A DNA stretch of 8,383 bases from contig CALFEN010000295.1 in assembly GCA_937950065.1 (NCBI GenBank), positions 1-8,383 of the forward strand, given 5' to 3'. The position numbers and the translations under genes were made by a program. Positions 1-6,843 of this stretch are shown piece after piece (positions within the stretch are counted from its first letter, which is position 1; each line of letters opens with the position of its first letter). Origin of the DNA: an uncultured bacterium (GTDB lineage: Bacteria; Patescibacteria; JAEDAM01; Absconditabacterales; Absconditicoccaceae). The notes beneath the pieces were generated by a model. The model was not told where the DNA came from, did not search any database, and saw nothing but the letters and a program-made list of their open reading frames with translations.

Positions 1-48
1 TACGAGATAAGCTAGTGACTGGAGTTCAGACGTGTGCTCTTCCGATCT
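1..48 (+). other. Illumina TruSeq P7 adapter contamination (not genomic)
   Basis: Bases 15-48 match the Illumina multiplexing read-2 primer (begins GTGACTGGAGTTCAG, ends CTCTTCCGATCT). Bases 1-8 are the tail of the P7 flow-cell oligo (TACGAGAT). Bases 9-14 (AAGCTA) are where the six-base index sits; its reverse complement TAGCTT is TruSeq index 10 as I remember the list. Translated, the adapter gives the well-known spurious peptide MTGVQTCALPIS, which runs in frame into the real gene and mimics an N-terminus. Genomic sequence begins at base 49. Confidence 0.97.
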
Positions 49-902
49 CTGTAGAGTATGGAGTAGATCCATATATGTTGATGGACAACATAAGTAAGGC
101 ATATTTTTTCAATCTTGAAAAGGCATCATTGGAAGATATGGATATTCCTCTTACTATGGCTTGCAGGAAACTACAGACAGCACAAAACAGATATGAGTCT
201 GTTACAAAAAAATCTGCTGCTGAAGATGGAATGTTTACTCCTGAATTCTTATGATTTTATTATGGTCTTTACTGACCTGCTGCTTCATGAGATCCTGAAA
301 ATTCAAAGGGTTATTCTGATTTTAATAAAGATTTTTATGCAAAGGCTTTGAAATCATATGGTAAACATCACTGAAAAACTTATAGTGATGAGGACGTAAA
401 TAAATATTCTTGAGAAAGTTTGAATTTACACAATTCTTTGCGTGCAGGGAATGGAGAAGTAAAGTGAAAAACTACTCCAGATGATATATTAGAGATAGCT
501 ATGAAATATCTATGATGGAAATATAAAATGTGATGAAGTGGAGAATGACCAAAACATGAAATAGATTGTTCTCAACTTGTAGTGCAATGTATGAAATACT
601 GTAAATCTACAAATGGTAATGGTATTGTATCCCAAAACTATGACAATACAGCTCAATGATTGTATAATTTGGTAGATAAAAAGCCAAAAGAACAGGTGAA
701 AAAATGAGATTTGGTATTTTTGTTTAACGAAAAACAGAATAGGATTACTCATGTTGAAATAGCTACAGGTCCTGCTGTAAACGGAGAAATACCAATAATT
801 GATGCCTCTTCAAATGCAAAGGGAGTAAGAGAAAGAAAACAATCATTCTCATATCATAACTGAAAATGAAAAGTTTTGGTATGAACTCCAAGATTTTATT
901 AA
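49..902 (+). CDS. NlpC/P60-family cell-wall peptidase, 3' part (5' end lost at contig edge)
   Basis: Read with TGA as Gly, this frame stays open from the adapter junction (first whole genomic codon at base 51) to TAA at 900-902, giving 283 residues with no genuine start. The C-terminal ~135 residues look like an NlpC/P60 papain-like peptidase, which cleaves peptide cross-links or stems of peptidoglycan. They show an ILEIAMKYLGWKY helix, the nucleophile Cys in DCSQLV (Cys codon 567-569; the family usually has DCSGLV), KKGDLVFL, a catalytic His in HVEIATG (codon 750-752), and a third polar residue in IIDASS (Asp codon 801-803). The upstream ~145 residues contain YGVDPYMLM and a Gly/Tyr-rich segment. 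I do not recognise them, and they could be part of a second wall-binding or lysozyme-like domain. By hand count 15 of 28 glycines are TGA. Secretion signals, if any, lie in the missing 5' part. An endolysin or phage-tail origin cannot be excluded. Confidence 0.85.
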
Positions 903-930
903 TTTATAGTAAAATTATTTTTAAATAATA

Positions 931-966
931 AAAAAGCTTCGTATTATCCAAATACGGAGTTTTTTA
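931..966 (+). terminator. Rho-independent terminator of the NlpC/P60 gene
   Basis: A stem of about 15 bp pairs 931-945 with 951-965 around the loop ATCCA. The core is GCTTCGTATT against AATACGGAGT with two G-T wobbles. A-run and T-run flanks extend the stem, and the T-run continues to 966. It lies 28 bases after the TAA of the peptidase gene, the expected place. The A-run on the left could let it work in the other direction too. Confidence 0.85.
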
Positions 967-1117
967 TTACAGCAAGAAATTATAATCTATTGTTGAAAGG
1001 TAATAAAGTCTAGATAAATATTATATAAGAAAGATTTGTAAATGGAATTTACATATTGATTTTTTTTTGTATATCCTTAAAACAAATACAAGTTTTTATT
1101 TATTTTGTTTTATCGCG

Positions 1118-2029
1118 ATGATAGATATTGGCAAACTTACTACTTTTCAAACCAAAAATTTTGCCAGGAATTTTTTTCAAATAAACAGTGAAGATGATTT
1201 GTCATATTTTTTGGATCATTATTGTACCAAAGAAGACTTGTTTTGTTTTGGAGGTTGAAGCAATGTTCTTTTTGCCAAACAACAATACGATAGAAGCATA
1301 TTTGTAAAAAATAATTTAAGATGAATAAAATATTTGTGAATGGATTATTTTGAAGTGAATGCATGAGAAATTTTATCGAATTTTGTGAGTTTTATATCCC
1401 AAAAACACGATATAAATATGCTGCATCCGATTTTTGCGATCCCTGGAACTGTGTGATGAGCAATTATCTGAAATGCTGGTAGTTATGGGGTGGAGATATG
1501 AAGATTTGTAAAAAAAATAAAATATGTAGATGAAACAGGTGAAATCGTAGAAAAAGATGATTATACACACAGTTATAGGCATTCCAGTTTGTCAAACAAG
1601 AAAATATTTCTCATCAGTGCGGTACTCCATTTCCCTATCAAAAACAATCCGGATTTTAAAAATATGAGAGAATACATGGAAATGAGTCTCAAAGCCAAAG
1701 AGTACAAGAAAACCTGCGGTTGTTTTTTTAAGAATCATATACTTAATGATAGGGATAATCAGGCGTTGATACTTGCTTTTAAAGATAATCCTATAAAAGA
1801 TCAGTATTACAAAGAAGAGATAACAATACCTGCAGGCTGGATGATAGATAAATGCTGACTCAGATGATACGAAGAAAATGGAGTTAAAATTTCAGAGAAA
1901 CACGCCAATTTTATAGTAAACTACGATAATGAAAATCCTGATAATATTTTGAAATTATCTAGACTTATCAAACAAAAAGTCTTTGAAAAATTTGCTATAA
2001 TTTTGAAAGAAGAGGTGAAAATTATTTAA
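1118..2029 (+). CDS. murB: UDP-N-acetylenolpyruvoylglucosamine reductase (MurB)
   Basis: MurB is the cytoplasmic FAD enzyme that uses NADPH to reduce UDP-GlcNAc-enolpyruvate to UDP-N-acetylmuramate in peptidoglycan synthesis. With TGA as Gly the frame gives 303 residues, a normal length. Family motifs appear in order: TTFQT (near 8), GGGSNVLF (45-52, FAD binding), HPIFAIPGTVGGAIIGNAG (about 104-121), YRHSS (153-157, the Tyr-Arg pair), CGCFFKN (200-206), AGWMIDKCGLRGY (239-251), EKHANFIVN (260-268) and a C-terminal Glu-Glu-Val (298-300) carrying the expected catalytic Glu. Position 202, usually the proton-donating Ser (GSFFKN), is Cys. Ten of 20 glycines are TGA, including both in TVGGA (1454-1459). 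The ATG at 1118 was chosen because MIDIGKLTTF matches the usual N-terminus; an in-frame TTG at 1067 would add an atypical extension. There is no Shine-Dalgarno sequence and no convincing promoter: a TATAAT at 981-986 lacks a -35 box. Confidence 0.95.
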
Positions 2030-2316
2030 AAAATTATCTACTAATTTCTTAATAGTATTTTATTATTGAGCTGTGTCAAGATTTAAGACCTTTTTTATTT
2101 CTTATTTTTGTAATAATTGTTTTGATTTCGTAATTTAGATGATTAACCTTTTTGAGGTTATACAACTTAAATAATTATGTTTAAAATATTTCTTTATATA
2201 AACTTTTAAAATAAGTCTTTATTTAATTAGTTAAATAGCTATTCGTTAATAGGAAATTAGTATAATAGGTTATTATATAATTTATCTTATTGCAACTAAA
2301 AATAGTAGTCATGTTT
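2030..2316. other. Convergent intergenic region, no gene seen
   Basis: This very AT-rich stretch lies between the ends of murB (+) and the hflX unit (-). TAA and TAG, or their complements, occur often in all six frames, so there is no code-25 reading frame. Two weak hairpins are visible: TAACC/GGTTA around 2142-2160, and TATAATA-GGT-TATTATA at 2261-2277. Either might help end transcription of the converging genes, but both are short and the second is nearly pure A/T. Confidence 0.5.
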
Positions 2317-2475
2317 TTAGATTTTGAGAACACCGTATTTCCACAGCAGTAGATATATTGCGGCAGTGCCGATTAATAATATCAGATACCGGACAAATTT
2401 TATCTTATCCTTGAGATATAGCACATAAAATGCTATTTCCAGAATTACAAATATAACATGAAAAACAATAGACAT
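2317..2475 (-). CDS. 52-residue two-helix membrane protein downstream of hflX
   Basis: The minus-strand frame runs from ATG at 2475 to TAA at 2317 and encodes 52 residues. Two hydrophobic segments (about 2-20 and 30-46) are separated by a charged loop, LKDKIKF, which suggests a helical hairpin in the membrane. It begins 14 bases after the hflX stop, so it is probably co-transcribed. The frame is richer in G+C than the flanking spacer, which supports it being coding. It holds one CGG codon (residue 28), rare here and of uncertain meaning (see findings). I recognise no family. It has no in-frame TGA, so it also reads intact under the standard code. Being short, it could still be a chance frame. 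Confidence 0.5.
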   Translation of the reverse strand: MSIVFHVIFVILEIAFYVLYLKDKIKFVRYLILLIGTAAIYLLLWKYGVLKI

Positions 2476-2488
2476 TTGTGTTTTGTAA

Positions 2489-3613
2489 TTATAAATATTT
2501 TAATAGCCTTTGTTTGAGTTTATCAAATCATTCTTTTTGAGCACAGGACACAAATATTGGTTTAAATCTTTTGAATTTGCCGGCAATATATGCTTTTTGA
2601 GTATCATCTATAAGGTCTATTTTGTTAAATACATATATTTTTCTCTGGGTAGCTCCGATGTCTTTTAGTATACTTTCCACGATTTCAAACTTTTCCTCTA
2701 TTTGAGGGTCTGAAGCATCGATTACGTGCATTAATATTTGAGAGTGCACGCTGTCTTCAAGCGTGGAAGAAAACGCATCTATAAGTTCCGGCGGTAAATC
2801 CCTGATAAATCATATTGTATCGTTTAGCAAAATCTCTTTTCATGTAGTTTCGTCTACTTGCAGGTATAGTTTACCTACGCTAGTGCCCAATGTTGCAAAA
2901 AGCTTGTCTTCGGCAAGTACTCATTTATTTGTAAGGGCATTGAGTAGACTTGATTTCCCGGCATTGGTATAACCGACTATTCATACGGTTGCCAGATTGT
3001 GGGAAAGCCTGTTTTCTCTGTGAAGTTTTCTGGTTTTTCTGTATTCATCAAGTTTTTGCTTTATTTTTATCTGCTTTTCCTTTAGATGTCTTTTCATGAT
3101 TTCTGTATTTGTTTCACCAAGTCATCTGGCAAGTTTGCTTCATCATCACTGTCTGGATAAGTCCATACCCATCCTAAAAATTCTAGGTCACATATGTTTG
3201 ATAGCAGCGAGTTCTATTTGAAGTTTTGCTTCCACACTTTTTGCGTTTTTTTGAAAAATCTTGAGTATAAGGTCTATCATATCCCAAGCTTCAGCTCACA
3301 CAGATTTCAAAATATTATTTATATGATATATTTGTGCAGGTTTGAGGATATTTCAGATGATCAAAAGATTTGCTCAAGTTTCTTTCATCTCTTCCCTTAT
3401 TTCTTCAAGTTTACCGGTTCATATATAGGTATTGTAATCGGGTATACTTCTTTTTTGAATTTTTTTGAGGACTACAAGTCATCAGTAAGTGGAAGTAAGA
3501 TTTTCCAGTTCTGTCATTCTGTAGTTAAGCTGCTCTTCATCAAGAGCTTCTGTAATTATATCAACAAGAAAAACTTTGATATCTCTATTTTTATAGTATT
3601 TTTTTTCGGACAT
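2489..3613 (-). CDS. hflX: GTPase HflX (ribosome-associated)
   Basis: HflX is a cytoplasmic GTPase that binds the 50S subunit and splits or rescues stalled ribosomes, notably under heat stress. With TGA as Gly the minus-strand frame runs from ATG 3613 to TAA 2489, 374 residues, a normal length. The N-terminal HflX domain (about 12-130) includes IGTGKLEEI. A linker follows with LQIELAAIKHM and LSRQGGG (156-158), where all three Gly are consecutive TGAs at 3140-3148, then RGLGET and a coiled coil (about 170-200). The G domain has G1 GYTNAGKS (214-221), G3 DTIGF (265-269), RDLPPELIDAFSSTLED, and G4 NKID (330-333). Sixteen of 24 glycines are TGA by hand count. The usual switch-I LFATLDPTTR is LFATLGTSVGK here, an unusual divergence. 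Standard-code gene callers would cut it into fragments; a 143-residue frame on the opposite strand at 3194-3625 is a shadow. Confidence 0.96.
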
Positions 3614-3671
3614 TCTATTTTATAAAATAATAAAAAGTTTTTTTAATAACTATATTATTTTTTGGTATGAA

Positions 3672-3697
3672 ATTTTATATAAGTGATTATATAAAAT
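3672..3697. repeat. Perfect 11-bp inverted repeat in the hflX leader
   Basis: ATTTTATATAA (3672-3682) and TTATATAAAAT (3687-3697) are exact reverse complements around a GTGA loop. It lies inside the predicted ~128-nt hflX leader, 58 bases before the start codon. It could be an RNA hairpin or a DNA-binding palindrome. It consists only of A and T, so chance occurrence in this AT-rich spacer is possible. Confidence 0.5.
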
Positions 3698-3747
3698 AGA
3701 ATATTGTCCTCATTGTTGTTTTTTACTTCTAAAAAGATTTAGATATT

Positions 3748-3775
3748 ATTATAATAAAAAAAATATTTATTTCAA
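3748..3775 (-). promoter_or_regulatory. Predicted promoter of hflX
   Basis: On the minus strand, TTGAAA (3775-3770) is followed after 16 bp by a perfect TATAAT (3753-3748). The predicted transcript start is near 3741, leaving a leader of about 128 nt. The same TTGAAA-N16-TATAAT arrangement occurs before the 4476-4946 gene. The spacer is pure A/T. Confidence 0.55.
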
Positions 3776-3958
3776 GACAATCTTTTGGAATATTAGTTAT
3801 GAGTTAAATTGCACTGTCAAGAATCCCCTTATTTACTAGGTTATGCTGTAAAAAAAATTGTAATTAAAAAATTAATCTAAAAATCTAATTAATGTCTAAT
3901 ATTTGAATAGTTAGGATGCCCAATCCAGATCTTTAAATCATATTTTATAAAAAGAGTA

Positions 3959-4426
3959 TTATTTCTTTTTATTTTTTTTTGTCTCTTCTTTTGAATTGGC
4001 ATTTTCTATAATTTCTAGATCTTCATCTTTTGCTACGTCTTTTTTTATGTTTCTTACTACAAAAAATGGGAAGTGTATTAGAAATACTATAAAGAATATG
4101 CTACCCCAGACTATACCTCATATAAGATCTTGTTTTAACTGGTAACTTCTATCAGCCAATAATTTCTTTTTAGCTTGTTCTTTACAAGTATCTATTTGTT
4201 TTTGATCTTTTTGTTGAGGTTGGGTTTCACTTGCTACATATTTGCTATCTGTTTCGCAAGCGTCCATTTGATAGTAATTTCTAGCCAGATACTCGTCATC
4301 TGATATGATTTTGTGATCAATATAAGAATAAAGTGCTGTTCCTCAACCTATAAGTCATCATACAAGTCAGATAATAGATACTATCAAAAAATACAGATCC
4401 AATAAGTTAAATCATTTATTTTTCAT
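3959..4426 (-). CDS. Unrecognised two-pass membrane protein, 155 aa
   Basis: With TGA as Gly the minus-strand frame runs from ATG 4426 to TAA 3959. Two hydrophobic helices are clear: residues about 10-33, glycine-rich (LVGGLIGGG), and about 103-125 (GGIVWGSIFFIVFLIHFPFF). Between them lies a ~65-residue hydrophilic, Gln/Lys/Asp-rich loop with exactly two cysteines (57 and 81). Those could form a disulfide if the loop is outside. The C-terminal ~30 residues are highly charged and end in KKNKKK, favouring a cytoplasmic tail and an in-out-in topology. Six of ten glycines are TGA. It starts 49 bases after the stop of the upstream gene on the same strand, so the two probably form an operon. I recognise no family and propose no function. 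Confidence 0.8.
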
Positions 4427-4475
4427 TTTTTTGGAGGTTAGTATGTAAATCTTTATTAGGAATATACAAAATATT

Positions 4476-4946
4476 TTAGTTATTTCAAGAGATATTTTCA
4501 AAATTATTTTTGAAGGATTCTACTTTTAATCATAAGAAGTAATCCCAAGCATCTTTAGGCTCGTTTATTTCTATAATTTCCTGATCAGGATCAATACTAC
4601 CTGTATATGCAGGATTGCTACCTGTCATATTGTTATTCTCAAAAGTGCTGAATTCTATGATTTGTTCTTGATCCAGTGTAACCCTGTTATCATGTCTTAT
4701 AAAAAAATCTGCGTACTTTAATCATCAATCGTTTCCACTCAAATAATTTAAATAAAAATTATTCTCAAAATCGTTTTTTTCAATAAGGTCTTTTTCTTCG
4801 TGAACTTCTTCTTTTATAGATTTGTCGATATAGGAATCGTTTAGATAAACTTTAACTGAAGTTATCATCAGAATCAAAGTCAAGAAGAATAAAAAATATC
4901 TTATATGTCTTGAATATTTTATAAAAAAATTTAATTTATATTTCAT
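4476..4946 (-). CDS. Unrecognised single-pass membrane protein, 156 aa
   Basis: The minus-strand frame runs from ATG 4946 through three TGA sites (one a TGA pair, 4 of 7 glycines) to TAA 4476. A short Lys/Arg-rich N-terminus (MKYKLNFFIKYSRHIR) precedes one hydrophobic helix (about 17-33), so the ~120-residue remainder is predicted outside the membrane. That part is acidic and Asn/Glu-rich (EKNDFENNF, ENNNMTGSN, IDPDQEIIEINEP). There is no cleavage-like site, so the helix is more likely an anchor than a cleaved signal. The shape resembles FtsB/DivIC-type bitopic proteins, but no coiled coil follows the helix, so I do not assign that family. It is the first gene of the operon with 3959-4426, behind a good promoter. 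Confidence 0.8.
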
Positions 4947-4986
4947 AAAAAGTGTTTTATCTCATTAAAGTATTTTATTTCGTTTC

Positions 4987-5014
4987 ATTATATATATTTT
5001 GAAAGAATTTTCAA
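4987..5014 (-). promoter_or_regulatory. Predicted promoter of the 4946-3959 operon
   Basis: On the minus strand, TTGAAA (5014-5009) is followed after 16 bp by TATAAT (4992-4987), about 40 bases before the ATG at 4946. The -35 box is one arm of an inverted repeat, TTGAAA-GAAT-TTTCAA (4999-5014), which a regulator could use. Confidence 0.65.
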
Positions 5015-5056
5015 TATATTACTGACTTGTTTTTTGTATGATTTCGGAAAAACGAA

Positions 5057-5084
5057 TTGAATATTTAAATAATTTGAATATTAT
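5057..5084 (+). promoter_or_regulatory. Possible promoter of the 5144-5590 gene
   Basis: TTGAAT (5057-5062), a 16-bp spacer and TATTAT (5079-5084) would start transcription about 53 bases before the ATG at 5144. TTGAATATT occurs twice, at 5057-5065 and 5074-5082. The match is imperfect and the region is AT-rich, so this is tentative. Confidence 0.35.
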
Positions 5085-5143
5085 ACATATTTAGGTAAAT
5101 TTAGCTTTGATAAATAATATATATTTTATTCACTTATCATAAA

Positions 5144-5590
5144 ATGCCTTTACGATTACATCTTTCTATACATTTTGCAACTAGTATTTTAGCGTGATTT
5201 ATAGTTTATAAATATTTTTATAAGAATGTTTATGTCTTTTTTGTAGCTATTTTATGATGATTTTTGATAGATGCGGATCATTTTGTTGATTACTGGTTTT
5301 ATTTATGACATATAGATTTTAATTTGGAAGCTTTTTTATCTTGAGAGCATTTTAAGCACACTTCCAAGTTGTATTTAATCTTTCACTGATGGGAATATCC
5401 ATTTATATGATTTGTGCTGTTTGGACGATTGAAAAATAAAATTAGGTATTTTGTATTATCTTTTAGTATAGCTCTTTTTTTGCATATATCATCTGATGTT
5501 TTTATAAATTGAATGAAGATAGAATGATATTCTATATCTTATAGAATATACAGGAATTTTGAGGAGAAATATTGTTTGGTCAATCCGTAA
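5144..5590 (+). CDS. YdjM/DUF457-like membrane protein, putative metal-dependent hydrolase
   Basis: This gene is found only by reading TGA as Gly: the frame runs from ATG 5144 through nine TGAs to TAA 5588-5590, 148 residues, with 9 of 10 glycines as TGA. It is hydrophobic with several probable membrane helices. It carries a spaced set of Asp/His residues: GGFLIDADHFVDY (D43, D45, H46), EHFKHTS (H69, H72), FHGWEYP (H81, E84) and LHISSDVF (H114, D118). This pattern resembles the YdjM/DUF457 family described as membrane-bound, predicted metal-dependent hydrolases (D-x-D-H, H-G-W, H-x3-D). The substrate of that family is not established, and the assignment rests on motif memory only. It has two CGA codons (residues 4 and 92). 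It is divergent from the 4946-3959 operon across a 197-bp spacer. Confidence 0.75.
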
Positions 5591-5628
5591 TATTTTTTTC
5601 AAATTAAATGTCATATTTTTTAATATTT

Positions 5629-5683
5629 AAACCTAAAAGACTAAAATTCAAAATATATTATGATTTAAAGTCCTTTTTGGTTT
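5629..5683 (+). terminator. Possible imperfect terminator after the YdjM-like gene
   Basis: AAACC, AAAA and GACT (5629-5642) can pair with AGTC, TTTT and GGTTT (5669-5683), with one mismatch and one bulge, around a ~26-base loop. T-rich sequence follows (TTTTTT at 5691-5696). The long loop and imperfect stem make it weak. Confidence 0.3.
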
Positions 5684-5757
5684 TATAAAATTTTTTAAAT
5701 ATTCGTATTGTAAATAATAATAGGATTGAATCTGCCGGGAGATAGAATAAAAAACTG

Positions 5758-5782
5758 TCAATATATTTAAAAAATATATTGA
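5758..5782. repeat. Perfect 11-bp inverted repeat at the 5843 promoter, operator candidate
   Basis: TCAATATATTT (5758-5768) and AAATATATTGA (5772-5782) are exact reverse complements around AAA. It ends 6 bases before the extended -10 element and covers the place of a -35 box, a usual position for an operator. It could also be a weak hairpin. Confidence 0.5.
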
Positions 5783-5788
5783 TTTTAA

Positions 5789-5797
5789 TGATATAAT
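5789..5797 (+). promoter_or_regulatory. Extended -10 promoter of the 5843-6706 gene
   Basis: TGATATAAT is a perfect extended -10 (TGn-TATAAT). No -35 match exists 16-18 bp upstream, which is typical of extended -10 promoters. The predicted start near 5804 gives a ~39-nt leader to the ATG at 5843. Confidence 0.6.
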
Positions 5798-5842
5798 AAA
5801 TATATTTAAAATGATTATAAATCAATATGTAATAATGACAAA

Positions 5843-6706
5843 ATGAAAAAAGTCACTCTAGATATGAAGGATTTTGATCCTTTTAAGCAGTCAGATGAGG
5901 CGGTTCCCGCCGAGCCGGATACTCCATCTTCTATTTCAAAAATTAAAACACAGGTTTTTGAGACTTTGAATATAAAGAAGTATAGGATATATATGTTTTT
6001 TTGTGTTTTTGCATTAGTAGCTGGATTGTGAACAGGACGAGTTATCGATTGGATAAAAGAGAAGAAAGAAGTAAAAGCGCCTACCACAGAAATAAAAGCT
6101 CCTGAACTTACTCCGCCTCCAAAAGTTGTGCCTCTGGAGATTAGAAATGAGATAAAATCACAGATGAAAGATGTTGAAAATATTCAGATACAAATAGAGA
6201 GAGGAGAGGTAAGTATCGTATTAAGTGGAATTATGAAGGGGATAGATGGTTGTAAAAAATTGTATGAGAACCAAAATAGGAAACCTTCGAAAGAACTGGA
6301 AGATTTTTGAGATCTTGTTTTGGAAATAAGAATGAGCCTTTCAAGGACTGTCGCTCCTATTGTTACTATAATATCAAATATAATGGATAATGATATTATT
6401 ATTAACAATAATGATTTGATCGAGATTAAAGGAAATATAAATAATAAATTGAATAGACTGGAAACTATATTAACAAAATTCCTTTGAATCAATTTTGTAG
6501 AGGAAGAGAAAGATGTAAAGGTGAGACAATATGGACTTTTTGCTGAAAAAGATGTAAAAATACATGTAGTTGTAATAAATGAAGGAATTATTAGAGAAAA
6601 AAAGGCGGAATTGAAAAGATATCAATTGGAGATAGACAATCTTATAAAAGAAATTTCAGATGAAATTAAAAAACTGGAAATTTTGTCTAAAAAAGTTGCT
6701 GATTAG
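5843..6706 (+). CDS. Unrecognised single-pass membrane protein with coiled-coil C-terminus, 287 aa
   Basis: Reading the three TGAs (6029, 6308, 6485) as Gly joins three fragments into one frame from ATG 5843 to TAG 6704-6706. Residues 1-46 are hydrophilic with an acidic/Pro stretch. A hydrophobic helix lies at about 48-66 (YMFFCVFALVAGLG). A Lys/Pro-rich linker follows (KAPELTPPPK, about 78-95), then a ~190-residue largely helical domain. The last ~45 residues (REKKAELKRYQLEIDNLIKEI onward, to KKVAD) look like a coiled coil. There is no signal peptide at the N-terminus, so a bitopic protein is likely; its orientation is not clear from charges. TGA supplies only 3 of 12 glycines, fewer than in neighbours. 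One CGA codon (residue 66) sits at the helix end. I recognise no family. It is followed at 138 bases by another single-pass protein gene that has its own promoter. Confidence 0.85.
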
Positions 6707-6781
6707 GCGGTGGTTAAATCATTGGATATGTCAATTATTCTCTTAAAAAAAATTTAATTAATATATTTTTTGCACAAAAAT

Positions 6782-6810
6782 TTGACAAATAAAGCAAAAA
6801 AATATATAAT
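6782..6810 (+). promoter_or_regulatory. Consensus sigma70-type promoter of the acidic repeat-protein gene
   Basis: TTGACA (6782-6787), an exactly 17-bp spacer and TATAAT (6805-6810) form a perfect consensus promoter. An A/T-rich tract upstream could act as an UP element. The predicted start near 6817 gives a leader of ~27 nt. TTTTTTGC (6766-6773) and GCAAAAAA (6794-6801) are inverted around the -35 box. High expression of the downstream gene is expected. Confidence 0.85.
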
Positions 6811-6843
6811 TATATAAATTTTTTAAAACAAAAATAAAAACAA

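Larger units (their letters stand above)
3614..3958. other. hflX upstream region and leader, no gene seen
   Basis: No code-25 reading frame was found in this 345-base stretch. It holds the hflX leader and promoters (listed separately). It also holds the spacer behind the 3959-4426 gene, where ATTAAT (3871-3876) and ATTAAT (3888-3893) could form a weak hairpin followed, on the minus strand, by a T-run; this might end that operon. A second minus-strand promoter candidate, TTGACA at 3820-3815 with ACTAAT at 3797-3792 (17-bp spacer), could also drive hflX. Confidence 0.45.

Noticed and set aside
15..254. An apparent 79-residue gene starting MTGVQTCALPIS
   Set aside because: Its start is adapter sequence and its stop is a TGA glycine codon; it is the front of the truncated peptidase gene.
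2261..2277. TATAATA-GGT-TATTATA inverted repeat as a terminator
   Set aside because: The 7-bp stem is pure A/T with no T-run in the right place; too weak to call.
1118..3613. murB and hflX as pseudogenes with many nonsense mutations
   Set aside because: Every interruption is TGA, none is TAA or TAG, and they fall on conserved glycines; recoding explains them all.
3194..3625. A 143-residue plus-strand open frame
   Set aside because: It lies antisense to hflX, whose family motifs are unmistakable on the other strand; the frame is low-complexity, Phe-rich shadow sequence.
5057..5082. Repeated TTGAATATT as a regulator binding pair
   Set aside because: Nine-base A/T-rich direct repeats are expected by chance in such a spacer; only noted as part of a tentative promoter.
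5815..6087. A 90-residue minus-strand frame
   Set aside because: It overlaps the 5843-6706 gene and its promoter, has no promoter of its own, and matches no family I know.
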